DNA from: Linnemannia hyalina
Taxonomy: Eukaryota > Mortierellomycota > Mortierellomycetes > Mortierellales > Mortierellaceae
Assembly (NCBI GenBank): GCA_019671135.1
Contig: JAHRHY010000001.1
Location: 1,984,001-2,048,000 of the forward strand
Reading direction: 5' to 3'
DNA: 64,000 nucleotides
Under the pieces are notes generated by a model that was not told the origin of the DNA, did no database searches, and was given only the letters and a program-made list of their open reading frames with translations. Shown piece after piece: positions 1-10,848 of the stretch (position 1 is its first letter; each line of letters begins with the position of its first letter). Position numbers and translations under genes: made by a program.

Positions 1-580
1 CTGTCTGCGCATTGGCATTCTTGATCCTCCGAGAAGTGTTGTGAGGGGTAGGGTTGTGAAGGTCGTTGTTCTTGCCGCCATGGTTACCGGACTGCAGACC
101 TGATCCTGTTGTTGATGATGCTTGTTGTTGTTGCTGTTGTTGTTGCTGTTGTTGTTGTTGTTGTTGTTGTTGTTGTGGGTGTGGGTGTCGAGACTTGTTG
201 CTGGGTCCGTTAGTCCGTTGCTGCGGATCTCGCTTTTGATCGGATTTCTGATGTCCTCGTTCTCCTCCTCCGTTCTGGTGATGCTGGTGCTGGTTTGATT
301 GTTGACCGTTCTCTTGTCGTGGCTGTCCACGGCTCTGTTGCTTCTGTTGGGGCCTCGGCTTATTATTATGTACAGAAGACTCCTTGATATTCCCGTTCGA
401 TCGGGTCTTGGGTGTTTCAGAAGGTTGGTTTAATAACAAAGACGAAGACGACGACGACGACGGTGTTGGTACGGTGTCAGGAATAGGTGCGGCACCTCCA
501 GTCTGAGGCTGCTTGGAGATGTTGAATGATGGAGTGAATTCTTTGGCGGTTGCCTTGAGTGACATTGATCCGGTCGTCAT
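1..580 (-). CDS. N-terminal part of a Q/N-rich protein with a PAM2-like motif (runs off the window)
   Basis: The start codon is at 580-578 on the minus strand and the frame stays open to base 2, so only about 193 N-terminal residues are visible. Residues 6-20 (SLKATAKEFTPSF and neighbours) resemble a PAM2 motif (consensus roughly LNPNAxEFxP), which binds the MLLE domain of poly(A)-binding protein. The rest is low complexity: a Ser run at about residue 37, a stretch rich in Q, N, H and G, then a polyQ tract at 121-175 encoded by CAA/CAG. PAM2 near a Q/N-rich N-terminus is typical of translation or mRNA-decay factors such as eRF3, Pan3 or ataxin-2-like proteins. The C-terminal domain that would decide between them lies outside the window. 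The reading frame is clear; the function is inference. Confidence 0.6.
   Translation of the reverse strand, partial: MTTGSMSLKATAKEFTPSFNISKQPQTGGAAPIPDTVPTPSSSSSSSLLLNQPSETPKTRSNGNIKESSVHNNKPRPQQKQQSRGQPRQENGQQSNQHQHHQNGGGERGHQKSDQKRDPQQRTNGPSNKSRHPHPQQQQQQQQQQQQQQQQQQASSTTGSGLQSGNHGGKNNDLHNPTPHNTSRRIKNANAQT
121..175. repeat. (TTG/CTG)n trinucleotide tract encoding polyQ
   Basis: Near-perfect TTG repeat with a few CTG interruptions. On the minus strand it reads CAA/CAG in frame and gives the polyQ run of the PAM2-like protein. Length polymorphism is likely. Confidence 0.85.
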
Positions 581-1212
581 GCGAGGTGAGGAAGAAAAGA
601 GAAAAAAACTCTCACCATCTCTTATTCCCTTTTCCTCTCCCTGCTGTCCCTGCGCAGGTGTGAATGGAGAGAGAAACAGCTAGGAAAAGCAGTCTTATTT
701 TGTGCTTGTTTGCGGACAGGCATGCCAATCAAACATGCACGAGCGGGTGGGGAAGGGACTAAGGGGAGGGGGCAAAAGAAAGCTTTCACTTCGCATTGCA
801 TGTTGGTACTTGGTAGTACATGTGTGAGACTGGATGGCGAGAGGTGCTACTGGATAGGAGTAAAGAGTACTTTCCAAAGGTCTCTGATACCGCTGATTAA
901 ACATGAAGTATCAGTCAGAGACGTTGGGTGATGTTGCCACCAAATCGTGATCAGTAAAGCCGAAGCTCTGAACCCATCCCCTCCTCCGCTCAATTTTTCA
1001 CTACTGAGGGGCTGGGTTCAGAGCTTCAGTAACGCCCAGCACAACTCTTTCATCTCGGAAGAACTTTCGTACACGCGCACAGGTACAGTACAACCCCCGA
1101 ACAGAGGAAAAAAAAAAGATCGCTCACACACAACAAAGAGTTAAATGAATGGATGCAGATTATGTTTATGAGTGTATGTGATGGGTGAGTGAGCGTGCGG
1201 AGTGATGTGATA
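581..1212. other. Intergenic region between two minus-strand genes
   Basis: Holds the promoter/5'UTR of the PAM2-like gene (pyrimidine-rich on the coding strand just upstream of 580) and the 3' end of the membrane-protein gene. I see no gene. It contains one strong hairpin (962-1027). Confidence 0.6.
962..1027. repeat. Inverted repeat: 22-nt arms, 22-nt loop
   Basis: Left arm 962-983 and right arm 1006-1027 are reverse complements at 21 of 22 positions; the spacer is 984-1005. The transcript of either strand would form a long stem. It sits about 200 bp past the stop codon of the membrane-protein gene and 380 bp upstream of the PAM2-like gene. I see no matching second copy. It could be a small MITE-like remnant or a transcript-end hairpin. 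Confidence 0.85.
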
Positions 1213-2880
1213 TTAAAAGCGCTTGGGAGCGGCGGTGACAGGGTTGGAGGCAAACCCAGCGGGTAAGTTCCTCTTGGCTTGAGGTGGCGCCGATGAGGGG
1301 TCGACCAACTGGGGCACCGAAGCACTATGCCTCAACATCGATTGCCGGTGAGGGACGGTCAAGGACGGGAGGCGCTCTGCACCCGACTGAATGACAAGCG
1401 GAGATCCTAAGGAGCCGGAAGGGCGGAGCGCAGGTGAATTTGGACGGCTGGAATGAGGGGAGTCGTAAAGGACGACCGAGTCGCGCTGGTGGTTGGGATG
1501 GTTGCCCGAGTAGTCCATCAACGAGTCCAAGGACATCGATGGGGCCATGACGGTGGCCGATGACATTCTGTTGTTCTGTGAGTAGGTCATCATGGGAGGG
1601 ACGATCCTGTCAGATTGCATGGTAGGTGGGGGTGGAGGCGATCTGGAGCCGACGAATGGCAAAGGTGCGGATCGGATTTCGGTCTGGTGAAGGGGATTGT
1701 GGATTGCTGGCGACAGGTTGCTTGAAGGAGGGCGATGGAAAGTTTGAGACCGCGATATCCTCAGGTCTTGTCCGAGGGGAGGGGAGAGGGAAGAGGAGGA
1801 GGAGGAGGGGCCATGCGCAGGAGCAAGGAAAGGAGCCACGGGCACAGGGTCGACTTTATCGATAGAGTTGAGCTCAGGGCTTGAACTCAACTCGGACATT
1901 GGGTGGTCGTCCCTAATATGGCCAGCAGAGCCACTGCTTAGCAAGTCCATCGAGATCCTGCTATCGTCGATTCTGTGGCGGAAGGGGTTGGACAGGGACA
2001 TGTCACTGCCCTGATCCGGGTGCGAATAAGGAGAAAAGTGAGGGGAATGCACGGGTGTTCCAAAGGGCGAGATATCAGACAACGCAGAGGAGGACTGGAC
2101 AACGTGCTCGGGCATATAATGGCTGCCGGTGAACTTTGATGGTTTCCGCATGATGGATGAGTCGGACTGGTTGCTACCGGCATTCGACACCTCCTTGACA
2201 AAGGGCATACTCCTGTTGTTGGTCTTTTCATCGCCGTTGTTGTCGTCGTCGCCCGCCGCGCTGCCGCCTGTCTTGTCGGAAGCCCAGGCCACAGATGTTT
2301 TGGTCCAATGCGTAACAGTCCGCACAATGCATCCGATCAGAGCAATGGCAACAACAGCCGCTGCCGCCATGATAATGATCAAGACTGGGCTGAGGCCCTC
2401 CTTATGTGTGCCAAAGGGGTCGTCTCCCAGCGAAATGACTTGGTTATTGCTGACGGGGAGAGGTTGTCGCGCAGCAGAGGCAGTGATATTGGTGCAGACA
2501 TTACTCTTAGAATCGCAACGGCCGGCATAACAGGGCACGTCTTTCGAGCAATAGTTCAGGAGACAGGTCTTGCCCACCTGGTACTCATAATCTCGACAGG
2601 TGTCCGATTCGCGCGTCTTGTCAAAGTTGCAGCCGAGGGTATACATGCGGACCGGGTTAGGCGTCAGGGTGATATATGACTTGTTGTTGGGCTCGCATTG
2701 ACACACCCGGTCGACACAGGGGATCTTGGACGGGCATGGGTTGTCGTCTGAGCAGAAGAGAAAGTCTTTGATACATGACTTGTTGTTGTAGATCGATTGG
2801 GAGGGGTCGCAATCGGGTTGGTTGAGGTTGCCGCTCTCGTTGTCGGTGTTGTCGAGTAAAGGTAATGTGAGTTGAACCAT
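1213..2880 (-). CDS. Single-pass membrane protein: Cys-rich outer domain, Ser/Pro-rich cytoplasmic tail
   Basis: 555 aa, intronless. Residues 20-135 are Cys-rich with several N-glycosylation sequons (for example NKS, NIT). A hydrophobic helix follows at about 165-188 (GLSPVLIIIMAAAAVVAIAL) with basic and polar residues after it. The remaining about 360 residues are Ser/Pro/Asn-rich and probably disordered. That suggests a surface sensor or adhesion-like topology with an outside Cys domain. Oddly, the N-terminus (MVQLTLPLLDN) is not a convincing signal peptide, and an in-frame TAA lies 12 nt upstream of the ATG. Either the single helix acts as a signal anchor or a signal exon has been missed. 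I recognise no family. Confidence 0.75.
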   Translation of the reverse strand: MVQLTLPLLDNTDNESGNLNQPDCDPSQSIYNNKSCIKDFLFCSDDNPCPSKIPCVDRVCQCEPNNKSYITLTPNPVRMYTLGCNFDKTRESDTCRDYEYQVGKTCLLNYCSKDVPCYAGRCDSKSNVCTNITASAARQPLPVSNNQVISLGDDPFGTHKEGLSPVLIIIMAAAAVVAIALIGCIVRTVTHWTKTSVAWASDKTGGSAAGDDDNNGDEKTNNRSMPFVKEVSNAGSNQSDSSIMRKPSKFTGSHYMPEHVVQSSSALSDISPFGTPVHSPHFSPYSHPDQGSDMSLSNPFRHRIDDSRISMDLLSSGSAGHIRDDHPMSELSSSPELNSIDKVDPVPVAPFLAPAHGPSSSSSSLSPPLGQDLRISRSQTFHRPPSSNLSPAIHNPLHQTEIRSAPLPFVGSRSPPPPPTMQSDRIVPPMMTYSQNNRMSSATVMAPSMSLDSLMDYSGNHPNHQRDSVVLYDSPHSSRPNSPALRPSGSLGSPLVIQSGAERLPSLTVPHRQSMLRHSASVPQLVDPSSAPPQAKRNLPAGFASNPVTAAPKRF

Positions 2881-5067
2881 TGTGGATATATGTTATATTT
2901 GAAGGTCAACTTCGTGTTGTTGTTGTCGCTGTTGTTGCTGTACTGTTGTTGCTGAGTGCTGTGTTTGTGTGTTTATGTGGGTGGTCGATGATGGTAAGTG
3001 CGAGAGGGAGAGGAGAGAGAGTAGGGACGATGGTGGTGGTACAATTGAGGTGCTAAATAGATTGTTGGGTTATCGATCTGTTATTTGTTTGTTTGTTTGT
3101 TTTGTTTGATTCAGGAACAGAAATAAAGGTATGAGAGTGGAGTTGGTGTAAGGGTATTAGTGTAGCAAAAAGGAAGGAAAGCACGAAGGATGAACGGAAA
3201 AAAGCAATTAAAGGTAAAGAACAAAGTTAACGGAAGGAAAAGAACGAGTAAAAGGAAGGGTGAGGAAGACAAGAGCAAGAAAAGAGGGCAAAGGGTAAGG
3301 AAAGAGGGAAAAAGAAAGGAACGGGAGGAAAAGAAGAGAGAAAAAAGAAGAGAAAAAAGAAAAAAAAAAAGGCGAAGAAAGTGAACGGAAGCAAAAACAG
3401 CCAAGACGGTAGAATGAGCAGTAGCAGTAATGGATGAGAGAGGTGTAGAGTAAAGTAGACAGGGCAGGGCGTGAGATAGGGTGGTGGTTGGAAAAAGGAA
3501 AGAGATTTGCCCTGTTGCAATGCCGGGGTTGACAATGTTTGTTCTGTCGCTGTCTTTGTCTCTGTATGCTGCCGCATTGTTTGAATACGACAGACATACG
3601 CACCCAGGTATTTCCGCCGAGGGGCAAGCAGCCAAACTCAAGCAACGAGAGACGAAGGGATAAAGGGAGAGATATGTGCGTATGTGTCTGTCTGTGTGTT
3701 TGTCTGTGTGTCGGACTCTTGTCTATTCTTAACTTCGAGCCAAGTCAATTTAAAGGAATTGCACGGTGGTATTTCACCTTTACACTTCGCTCGTTACACT
3801 TGCTTCGCTCACGCTCACTTGTTTTCCGATAGAAAAAGGCGTTGATCTGGAATAACGAAAACACGGGCGATGAGGACACAATCCAGTAGCACATCCTTTC
3901 TCATCCTATCGTTCTTGCCATTCGACCAAAATGCATTAGCCCCAATTGACACCTCTTTATTCCTGTATGGACAGATTTTCTGTGTCTGTCTGTCTTCAAC
4001 CTCAAAGTTATCTTTGTTTCCTCACCCTTCCTTCATCCACCGGTTCATGAAAATGTCCAATCCGCGAAACATGGCAACTGAGATCAAGAAAAAAAGGTTT
4101 GACAGAAAAACTATTTTCATCTTTGCAAATAAATCAAAAGAAAGAAAAAACGAGAGCACGTACGCCCACGAATGGTCACGACAGCCCAGCGTTGGCTCTC
4201 TTCTTTTCCTCTTTTTTCCCCTTTTCCTTGCCCTGGGACCCCTCACAATGCGTAATGCACGATGCCACACCAAAGACCGATTCGCCTTTTTGTTTGTTTG
4301 CTCCTGTGATGTGTATTGAAGAAGGGTCCAAGTTGTAGGGCTATGCTCTTCTTGATGGAAGAAGGAGCGAGGTTTCGCCATCTTGAGTCAACATCCAGGC
4401 ACTGTAAAATGTTAACCCATAGAACTTAAACCACAATCCTTCAAAAAGGATTATGTTTTATGACAATGTCTACTTCTTGTCATTTTCTCGTTTTCTCCTC
4501 CTCATTCTCACTCTCGCGTCCAGACCGTTATTTCTGTTCTCATCCTGAGCTAACAACTGACCAAGCGTCGAATGCTCTTGATGATGAAGAAGAAAGAAAA
4601 GACCGAAACATCGGATGTTCAAAAAGCTCATAGACTTTCGGGGCCCTGACTCCTTCCGTCCCCCAAAATGATCAGGCTCCTGTGCCTCCTCTGCCTTTGT
4701 GACATCATCCGCTTGTCCCAGCGGAGCATGGCAAAGAGAGGACGATAGGCAAAAAGTATCACTGGGTATGTAGCTAGACTAGCCATCTACATTCTTTTCA
4801 TCCTATCAGAACAGCAGATCACTGTCGAGTATCACCATCAAGTGGGAGAAGAGGACAAAGGTGTGATATTTCTTCATGGTTTTGTCTCTTCAGTACTGAT
4901 GGTACCTGAAATTGATCTGTCCTCTGACTGGTTGCTGTTTAGGTTCCGTGCATCGTCTGCTAATCAGCCAAGCCACAACCAAATCCAGTCCCACTCCTCC
5001 TTCCACCTATCCCTCCCGGCAGCTCATTTCGCTCAACCCGTTGCTCGACCCGCCCTCTCACCTCAGA
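2881..5067. other. 2.2-kb intergenic region, divergent promoters
   Basis: Separates the minus-strand membrane-protein gene from the plus-strand Mmc1-like gene. 3180-3370 is a purine tract (pyrimidine-rich on the coding strand of the minus gene), a pattern seen upstream of several genes here. ORFs in this stretch are low complexity or lack family features and I do not call them. A short imperfect hairpin lies near 4435-4452. Confidence 0.6.
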
Positions 5068-7723
5068 ATGATTTGCACAAGGACCACCAAGGCTGTCGTC
5101 GCAGGGACACCCGCAAGCTTGCTGGCAAAGACCCTCTTGCCTGCAATTGCATCTTCATCCAGAACCCGTCGCATCCATTCCTCAACTCCTCACCATGCCA
5201 CCGCCTCGGCTGCCGCTACTGCCGAGACCAGTGACAACAACAGCAGCAACAGCAATATACCCGACGATATCGACACCCCGCTCCCCAAGAGCATCAACCA
5301 GAGCAAGAAACCTACCGAGGCAGCGTATTTCAATGATCAAAAGAGACGCCTCTTGACATCAATGGACATGCTCTATCAGATTCAGGATGCACCTTCCGAG
5401 AAGCTGGACGCGACGCCATTGGACGACCAAGAGGCTCAGTACTGGGCGCGCCGCATGGACACGGCCATGACCGACCTTGAGCTAGAGCGAACACGTCTTC
5501 GCGTCACAGGTATGCGTGTTTCACTTTTTTATATCTTTCATCATCAGTGCAGTGTATATCATTTTGAGTGAGACCAACTTGCTCTTGGCTGCCTGGCTCA
5601 TTGACTGTCTACTAATCAACTTTTATTATGCACTTTTTTCAACCTGGTAGTCATTGGGGAGTCGAGCGGACAGGATTCGATCATGGATTTGCTTTTGCCC
5701 AGCGAGCAGAATATTCGTCGCTCTGCCAAGGATACGGGAAAGGTTCACCGCGTTCGTTATGGAAGCACGTATAGTCTCCAGGATAATGGTCAGGAGAACA
5801 TTGAACAGGCACCCATTAGTTGGCTCGAGGGACTCAGCGACAATGACGGCGGCGAGATTGTTGAAGTTCCAGGTACAAGCTTTTTTATTTGCCTTTTTTT
5901 TGATGCGAGACCCTGAATTTTTATCGCAGGAGTCTTCTTCCGAGAGCTTTATTTTACAGCAAGGCATACTGATATGGGACCTTCTTCATACCGCGTTTGT
6001 TTTGCCTACAGGTCTGGATTTGGATGATTTGACCATGGACGACATTGTCTACAGCAGTGACCTCATCCTTCTCAGAACCGACGCCCAACGCCAACTGTCT
6101 CTGGAACGCGAGCAACACTTCTTGAACCGCTACCGCCACAAGTCTCACATCCTAGTCGTCGCAGACATGAACAGCGCAGACTCTTCCTACGAAACCTTGA
6201 CCATCTCCAACCTCAAGGCCAACCTCGCCCACGCCGTCAAGTCCTCGCCCCGCGGATACAGCAACCTCAACCAGCAGGACTCAAGCATCGTCAAGGTCCT
6301 TCGTATCTCCAACCCTGAACCCATCCCCGCCATCATCGGACTGACCCCACGCCACCAGTCAGAGACCCGGTACATGGAGACTGTCGGCGCCCTTCAGAGA
6401 CTGGTCGCCAGCACATTGATCTTGGAGGGACAGCAAGATTATCACCGTCGGGGGGCGCTGTTGACAAGGTGTCGCGACTTGATGACCTCTGGAATCGAGA
6501 ACATGGAGTCGAGACTTGATGGAAGGCTAGAAACTTTTGCGCAGGTTGATAAGCTCTCCGAATTGGCGACGGAGGAGATTAAGCGGATTGAATCTGTAGA
6601 GAATGAAAGGATGGTTGCCCAGGTCACGGATGGGGAGGTGGATAGGGATGTCAGACAGATGAGGAGGCTTCTGGACCATTTCTTCAAGAAGGAGGTGCCC
6701 TTCTGGATGCTCTTTGCGAGAAGTGGAGAAATCTCCGAGCGCATGCATGAGCTCTGGACCGCTGGCGCCTTTGCCGAGACCGAGCACCGCGTATGTATTC
6801 TCATCTGCGTGTTTCTTCTTGTATGCATTCGGGGAGATTATTTACAAGCTTTTTATATTTATATTTATATTTATATTGAATTCTTCAACACCTTTCTTCG
6901 ATGATGATAGATGGCGTATGCGTTGGGTAGGTTGCACCAGAGTTCACAGGAAGCCTTCCGGACGACCCTCAAAGCAATCGACGCCCTCTCCACAAAACTA
7001 GAACAAACAAAACCTATCGGCAGTACCTCGGTCCTTCAAGACCTCACCACCGCTCGCAAACTCCTCACCACCGCCCAATCTGATACCCAACACGATATCA
7101 AACACAACGACGCCTTTGTGGTCTCCAATATTATTTGGAAACATCGTTCTGCCTACGGGAACCCCTTGGACCATTCCTTGCAGACAGGTCGTCCTGGAGC
7201 ATTGGAGCGGTTGCAGAAACGCGGGCAAGTTGCGTTGGCGCAGGGGTTGGGGTTGCAAGGAACTGCGGTTTTGACGGGTATGGGGTTGGCGCAACAGTAT
7301 CCGCCAGAGGTTTATTTGACTAGTGGGGGGTTGTTGGCGTTGGCTGGGTTAGGGTATTTGCAGGTCCGGTGGAAGGCTGCAGAGAGTGAGTTTAAGGCGG
7401 AGGCCGAGTCGTTAGCTGAGCAGCTCAAGCAGGACATTGTCGTACGTATTCGCGCTTGCTCCCTCCTTTTTACCTAGCATTGTTGATACCGTGGTTATTG
7501 GTCTCGTTTATGACGATCTAACGGTCTCTTTTTAACGCGATTTGAAATGTTTTAGAACACGTATCAGGAGCAGGTGAACAAGACGATTGTAAAGCCCCTG
7601 TCGGGAGTAGTTCAAACGCTGGACAGTAACCTGGGCGACCGCCTGACGCGGTCATTGGAACAGCGCAAGGTTCTGACTGAAATCAAGCGCGATGCTCAAG
7701 GCGAAGACGAGATCAAGTACTAG
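5068..7723 (+). CDS. MMC1: Mmc1-like mitochondrial dynamin-superfamily protein (degenerate GTPase)
   Basis: Five exons: 5068-5509, 5651-5872, 6012-6790, 6911-7441, 7556-7723; 713 aa. The first 35 residues (Arg, Ser and Ala rich, ending RTRRIHSS) look like a mitochondrial presequence, so I start at 5068 rather than at the in-frame ATG at 4912. Exon 2 opens with VIGESSGQDSIMDLLL, which lines up with the dynamin/mitofusin P-loop (GxxSSGKSS) but lacks the Lys-Ser of a working GTPase. A C-terminal hydrophobic hairpin (GLGLQGTAVLTGMGLAQQY and TSGGLLALAGLGYL) precedes an amphipathic tail. This architecture matches fungal Mmc1, an inner-membrane mitofusin relative. Family assignment rests on recognition, not on a search. 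Confidence 0.7.
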
Positions 7724-7943
7724 ACACAATTTTATCATACACATTTTTACGCACCTACCTATCCCCTCCACTCTTGCAAAAGGAAAAGCCACAACTGTAA
7801 GTGAATATTAAAAAAGCTTTCTTGTTATCAACCATCGCATCACGATCGCGTTCCATCCTTTTTTTATTATTGTTGTGATTAAGCAGTAATTAAGTATCGT
7901 TGACAAGGAGGGAGAGGAAGAGGAGGAGTGGAGACGCTGAACT

Positions 7944-9044
7944 TTAAGCCATGAAGAGGCCGATGGCGGTGGCCAAGAGGGCAGAGACAACAACAGCGGC
8001 CTTGTTGGCGCCAACAGCAGCGTTACCACTAGCAGGAGTAGGCGTCGGGTTGTTTCCAGCACCACCAGTCGAAGTAGGGCCAACAACACCCGATGAGGCA
8101 GTACCATTGACCACAGGACCCGTGGCAGTAGGCGACACAATCGTAGGCGTCGCAGTACTCGAAGTCGCCGTCGCAGTCGCACTGGGCACACCACTCGTAA
8201 CAGTCCCATTCCCACCACCGGGCAACTGTCCATCCACACAACCCTGAGCAGCCGGCAAGAGACCATCAGGATGGGGGCCTGACCAATCCCACTGTTCTCC
8301 AAAAATGACACGGACGCCGTAGGTCGACTTTGACACGACGCACTCGGCGCTGTTCTGGCAGCAGCGCATGGCGTAGAGGCCGTCAGTGGGCTCGATCACG
8401 TTCACGAAGTGACTGTAGCCCGCACAGCTTGCTCCTACTGGAGCGCGGATGTCGTATTGGCCGCCGCTATTGAGAGGGGGGCAATGATGTGAGAAGAGAA
8501 GTAGGGAAAAGAAGGAGGGTTAGAAGGGTTTGATGATAGAAGAATGGGCGTATTTGCAAGGCTAGGGTGGGTGAAAAAAGAAAGAAATGAAGAGGCAGAG
8601 ATGAAGGTGGATACTTACGCATCGCAAGGGTTCAAGCTGTACTTCGAAGGGTCGATTTGTCCCTAATAAACAATCAACACAGAAAATACGATTAGTTCAG
8701 TTCACCCAGGAAAACTCATGCATCCACTTCTTTCTCCTGTCATTTATCAGTTGTTGCATTGCAATTCTTCTTACAGTGACCTGCACCCAGCTGTCACCGG
8801 TAGCCCAATGAACCGAGGCAACAAAGCCATCAGGGAAGACCTTGGCGCCAGGAGCCTTAGGGTTAGCCTTGTTACAGAAGGCAATCGCCGAATCTTCGTT
8901 AGCCGCAATGTCGCCCCCGACCATGGGTGGGAGGAAGAAGCAGTAGCTGTCGGCCGAGTCGAGGGATGCGATCTGGCCCTGGGCGGATGTCAGGACGAGG
9001 AGGGCTGTTGAGGCGAGGAGGGTGATTGAGGTGGTGAGACGCAT
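7944..9044 (-). CDS. Secreted, probably GPI-anchored Cys-containing protein with Ser/Thr-rich stalk
   Basis: Three exons on the minus strand: 8775-9044, 8619-8662 and 7944-8466; 278 aa, phases consistent. Signal peptide at residues 1-22 (MRLTTSITLLASTALLVLTSAQ). A globular Cys domain follows to about residue 165 (YCFFLPPMVGGDI, FCNKANPKAPGAK, SLNPCDAGGQYD, MRCCQNSAEC). Then comes a Thr/Ser/Pro/Gly stalk and a C-terminal hydrophobic segment (AAVVVSALLATAIGLFMA) typical of a GPI signal. The globular part reminds me of fungal proteins named macrophage-activating glycoprotein, but I cannot confirm this. It would act at the cell surface or in the wall. The biochemical role is unknown. Confidence 0.75.
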
Positions 9045-10419
9045 TTTGATGTTGAGTTGACGAAAGAAGGTAAGAAAGAGTGGCGAAGTTTTGGAAGTTG
9101 AAGAAAGAAAGATCTCAGCGAGAGAGTTGAGAGAGGAAGACGGAGGAGTAACACAGGCAAAAGGCCGGTCGTAAAATAGGACGCGGGTTGTGAAGCGTGT
9201 AAGTAGGGGTCGTTACAGAGACGGCAGTGAGATGGAGAGGAGAGGAGAGAGAGGAGAGGAAATGGAAGGAGGAGATAAAGATGGTAGGGACGATTGAAGG
9301 GAGGAGAAGGATCAGAAAATAGAAGGGGGTGAAAGGGTCGCATGGGCGTCCTTTTTATCTCCCAACTGTGGAGAGAAAGAGCAAGAGAGTGAGAGGAATG
9401 ACCAGTCGTTCCGGGTAAAGCAAGGTGGTCCAACTCGGGAGTTTGGTTGGGTCCACTCACACACGCAGAGCCTTCATCGTTGAAGGTACATACGCATTCA
9501 TCACATTCATGTGGAAGACGCAGAGGAATGACAGGGCATAATGCGGGCTCAGAAAACAAAAGGCACTCTTCGTTCTAAAAGAAAACTTTGGCTGGCTTTA
9601 CGCCCTCCATGTCATCCGTTTTCTCACTCTAATTCCAAGGGAAAAACACACCCTTTGGACACAAATATGCCCACCACCAGGGCTCTTTTTGTTGATGTTG
9701 CTATCACTCAGTTGTCCACTAGCCTTCATTGTTGGTCACAAGAGAAAAGAGGAAGGTGGGATGAGGTTTATGTAATTGAGAACCAGAGTGGAAGGCTGTT
9801 CAAGCCAAGAATGAAGCTACCTTGCAAAAGAACTCGTCTTGGGGAAAGCTGGATCTGAAATGTCTCCACTTTGGTCTTTTCACGCGGACCTTGAGACTAC
9901 AGAAAAGTCCAGCAGGAGTCAAGATGTCCTTTTCAAGCGACCAACGCCTGTTCTGTCTCTCTGCCGATTAAATTCGGAGTGGGGGTAAGCATGAATGATC
10001 GTGTGTAGACTACCTCTCTTCTCAGTTTTCAAAGCCCGGCTCTCGTTCTTTTGCATTTTTCAGACACATCAACAAACAAACAAACAATCAAACAAACAAA
10101 TATCGGCCAAAAAAAGAGAAGAACAAAGAACAGAAAGCCTTGCGTGTTTGTGCGCATGCATGTTGGATAAATTGGCAGACCATTTGTATTTGTGTGCCTG
10201 GACAAAAATAACAAGAAGAGGACAAAGGTGCTTCCATTTATGAACCTATCAATGACATTAAAACGATGCATGTGCGGTCTGTTTTGTGGTGAGGTGAGGT
10301 GGGATAGTCAGTTTGTGTCCACACGGACCATTACGCCGCCTTGTTTGTACGAAGATATGTAGCGAGGTCTTGGTTTGTGTCCCTTCGAAGATAAAAATAC
10401 CATTTCGCCTTTTGTGTTC

Positions 10420-10848
10420 ATGAGTGTAGTTTCCAGAGTACTGTACTAAAGGAACAACAACAACCAGCACTCACCTGTCGAGAGATAATTGCAACACTTC
10501 AAAAAGAAGAGTGGCGCGTCGACATTTTATGGCGCATTCGAAAGGAGCTCTCATGCCCTCGATCACCGGTGAGAAATAAAGAACGTGTCCCAAACGATAG
10601 GCTCGTTCCCACAAAAATTCATCTAGTCTCTTGCTGACATGCACTATGTACTGAGGTACTTTTGTCGGACCGTATGCGAGCTGCACCCCTGTGAGCCCTG
10701 AGGTTTCATAAAAATCTGGATGAACAAAAAGAATAGTAATATCGCTTACACATGCCCATGTCAGTCTGTGTGTCAAATGCATGAGAGTTGGTGGCGGAAT
10801 AGACGTTTGGTTCATTTCGCACGCCAATGGGTAATGGGAGTGATACAT
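10420..10848 (-). other. Weak candidate for an unrecognised spliced gene
   Basis: An open stretch of about 125 codons (10471-10848) lacks low-complexity bias and ends at a good donor (CTCGACAG/GTGAGTGCTGG, 10472-10492). An acceptor follows (CCTTTAG, about 10444-10450), after which a stop occurs within about 10 codons. I recognise no domain and see no convincing upstream exon. It may be chance or a gene remnant. Confidence 0.2.

Noticed and set aside
3111..3641. Minus-strand ORFs of 116-176 codons rich in Phe, Leu and Ser
   Set aside because: They translate a pyrimidine tract; composition alone explains the open frame.
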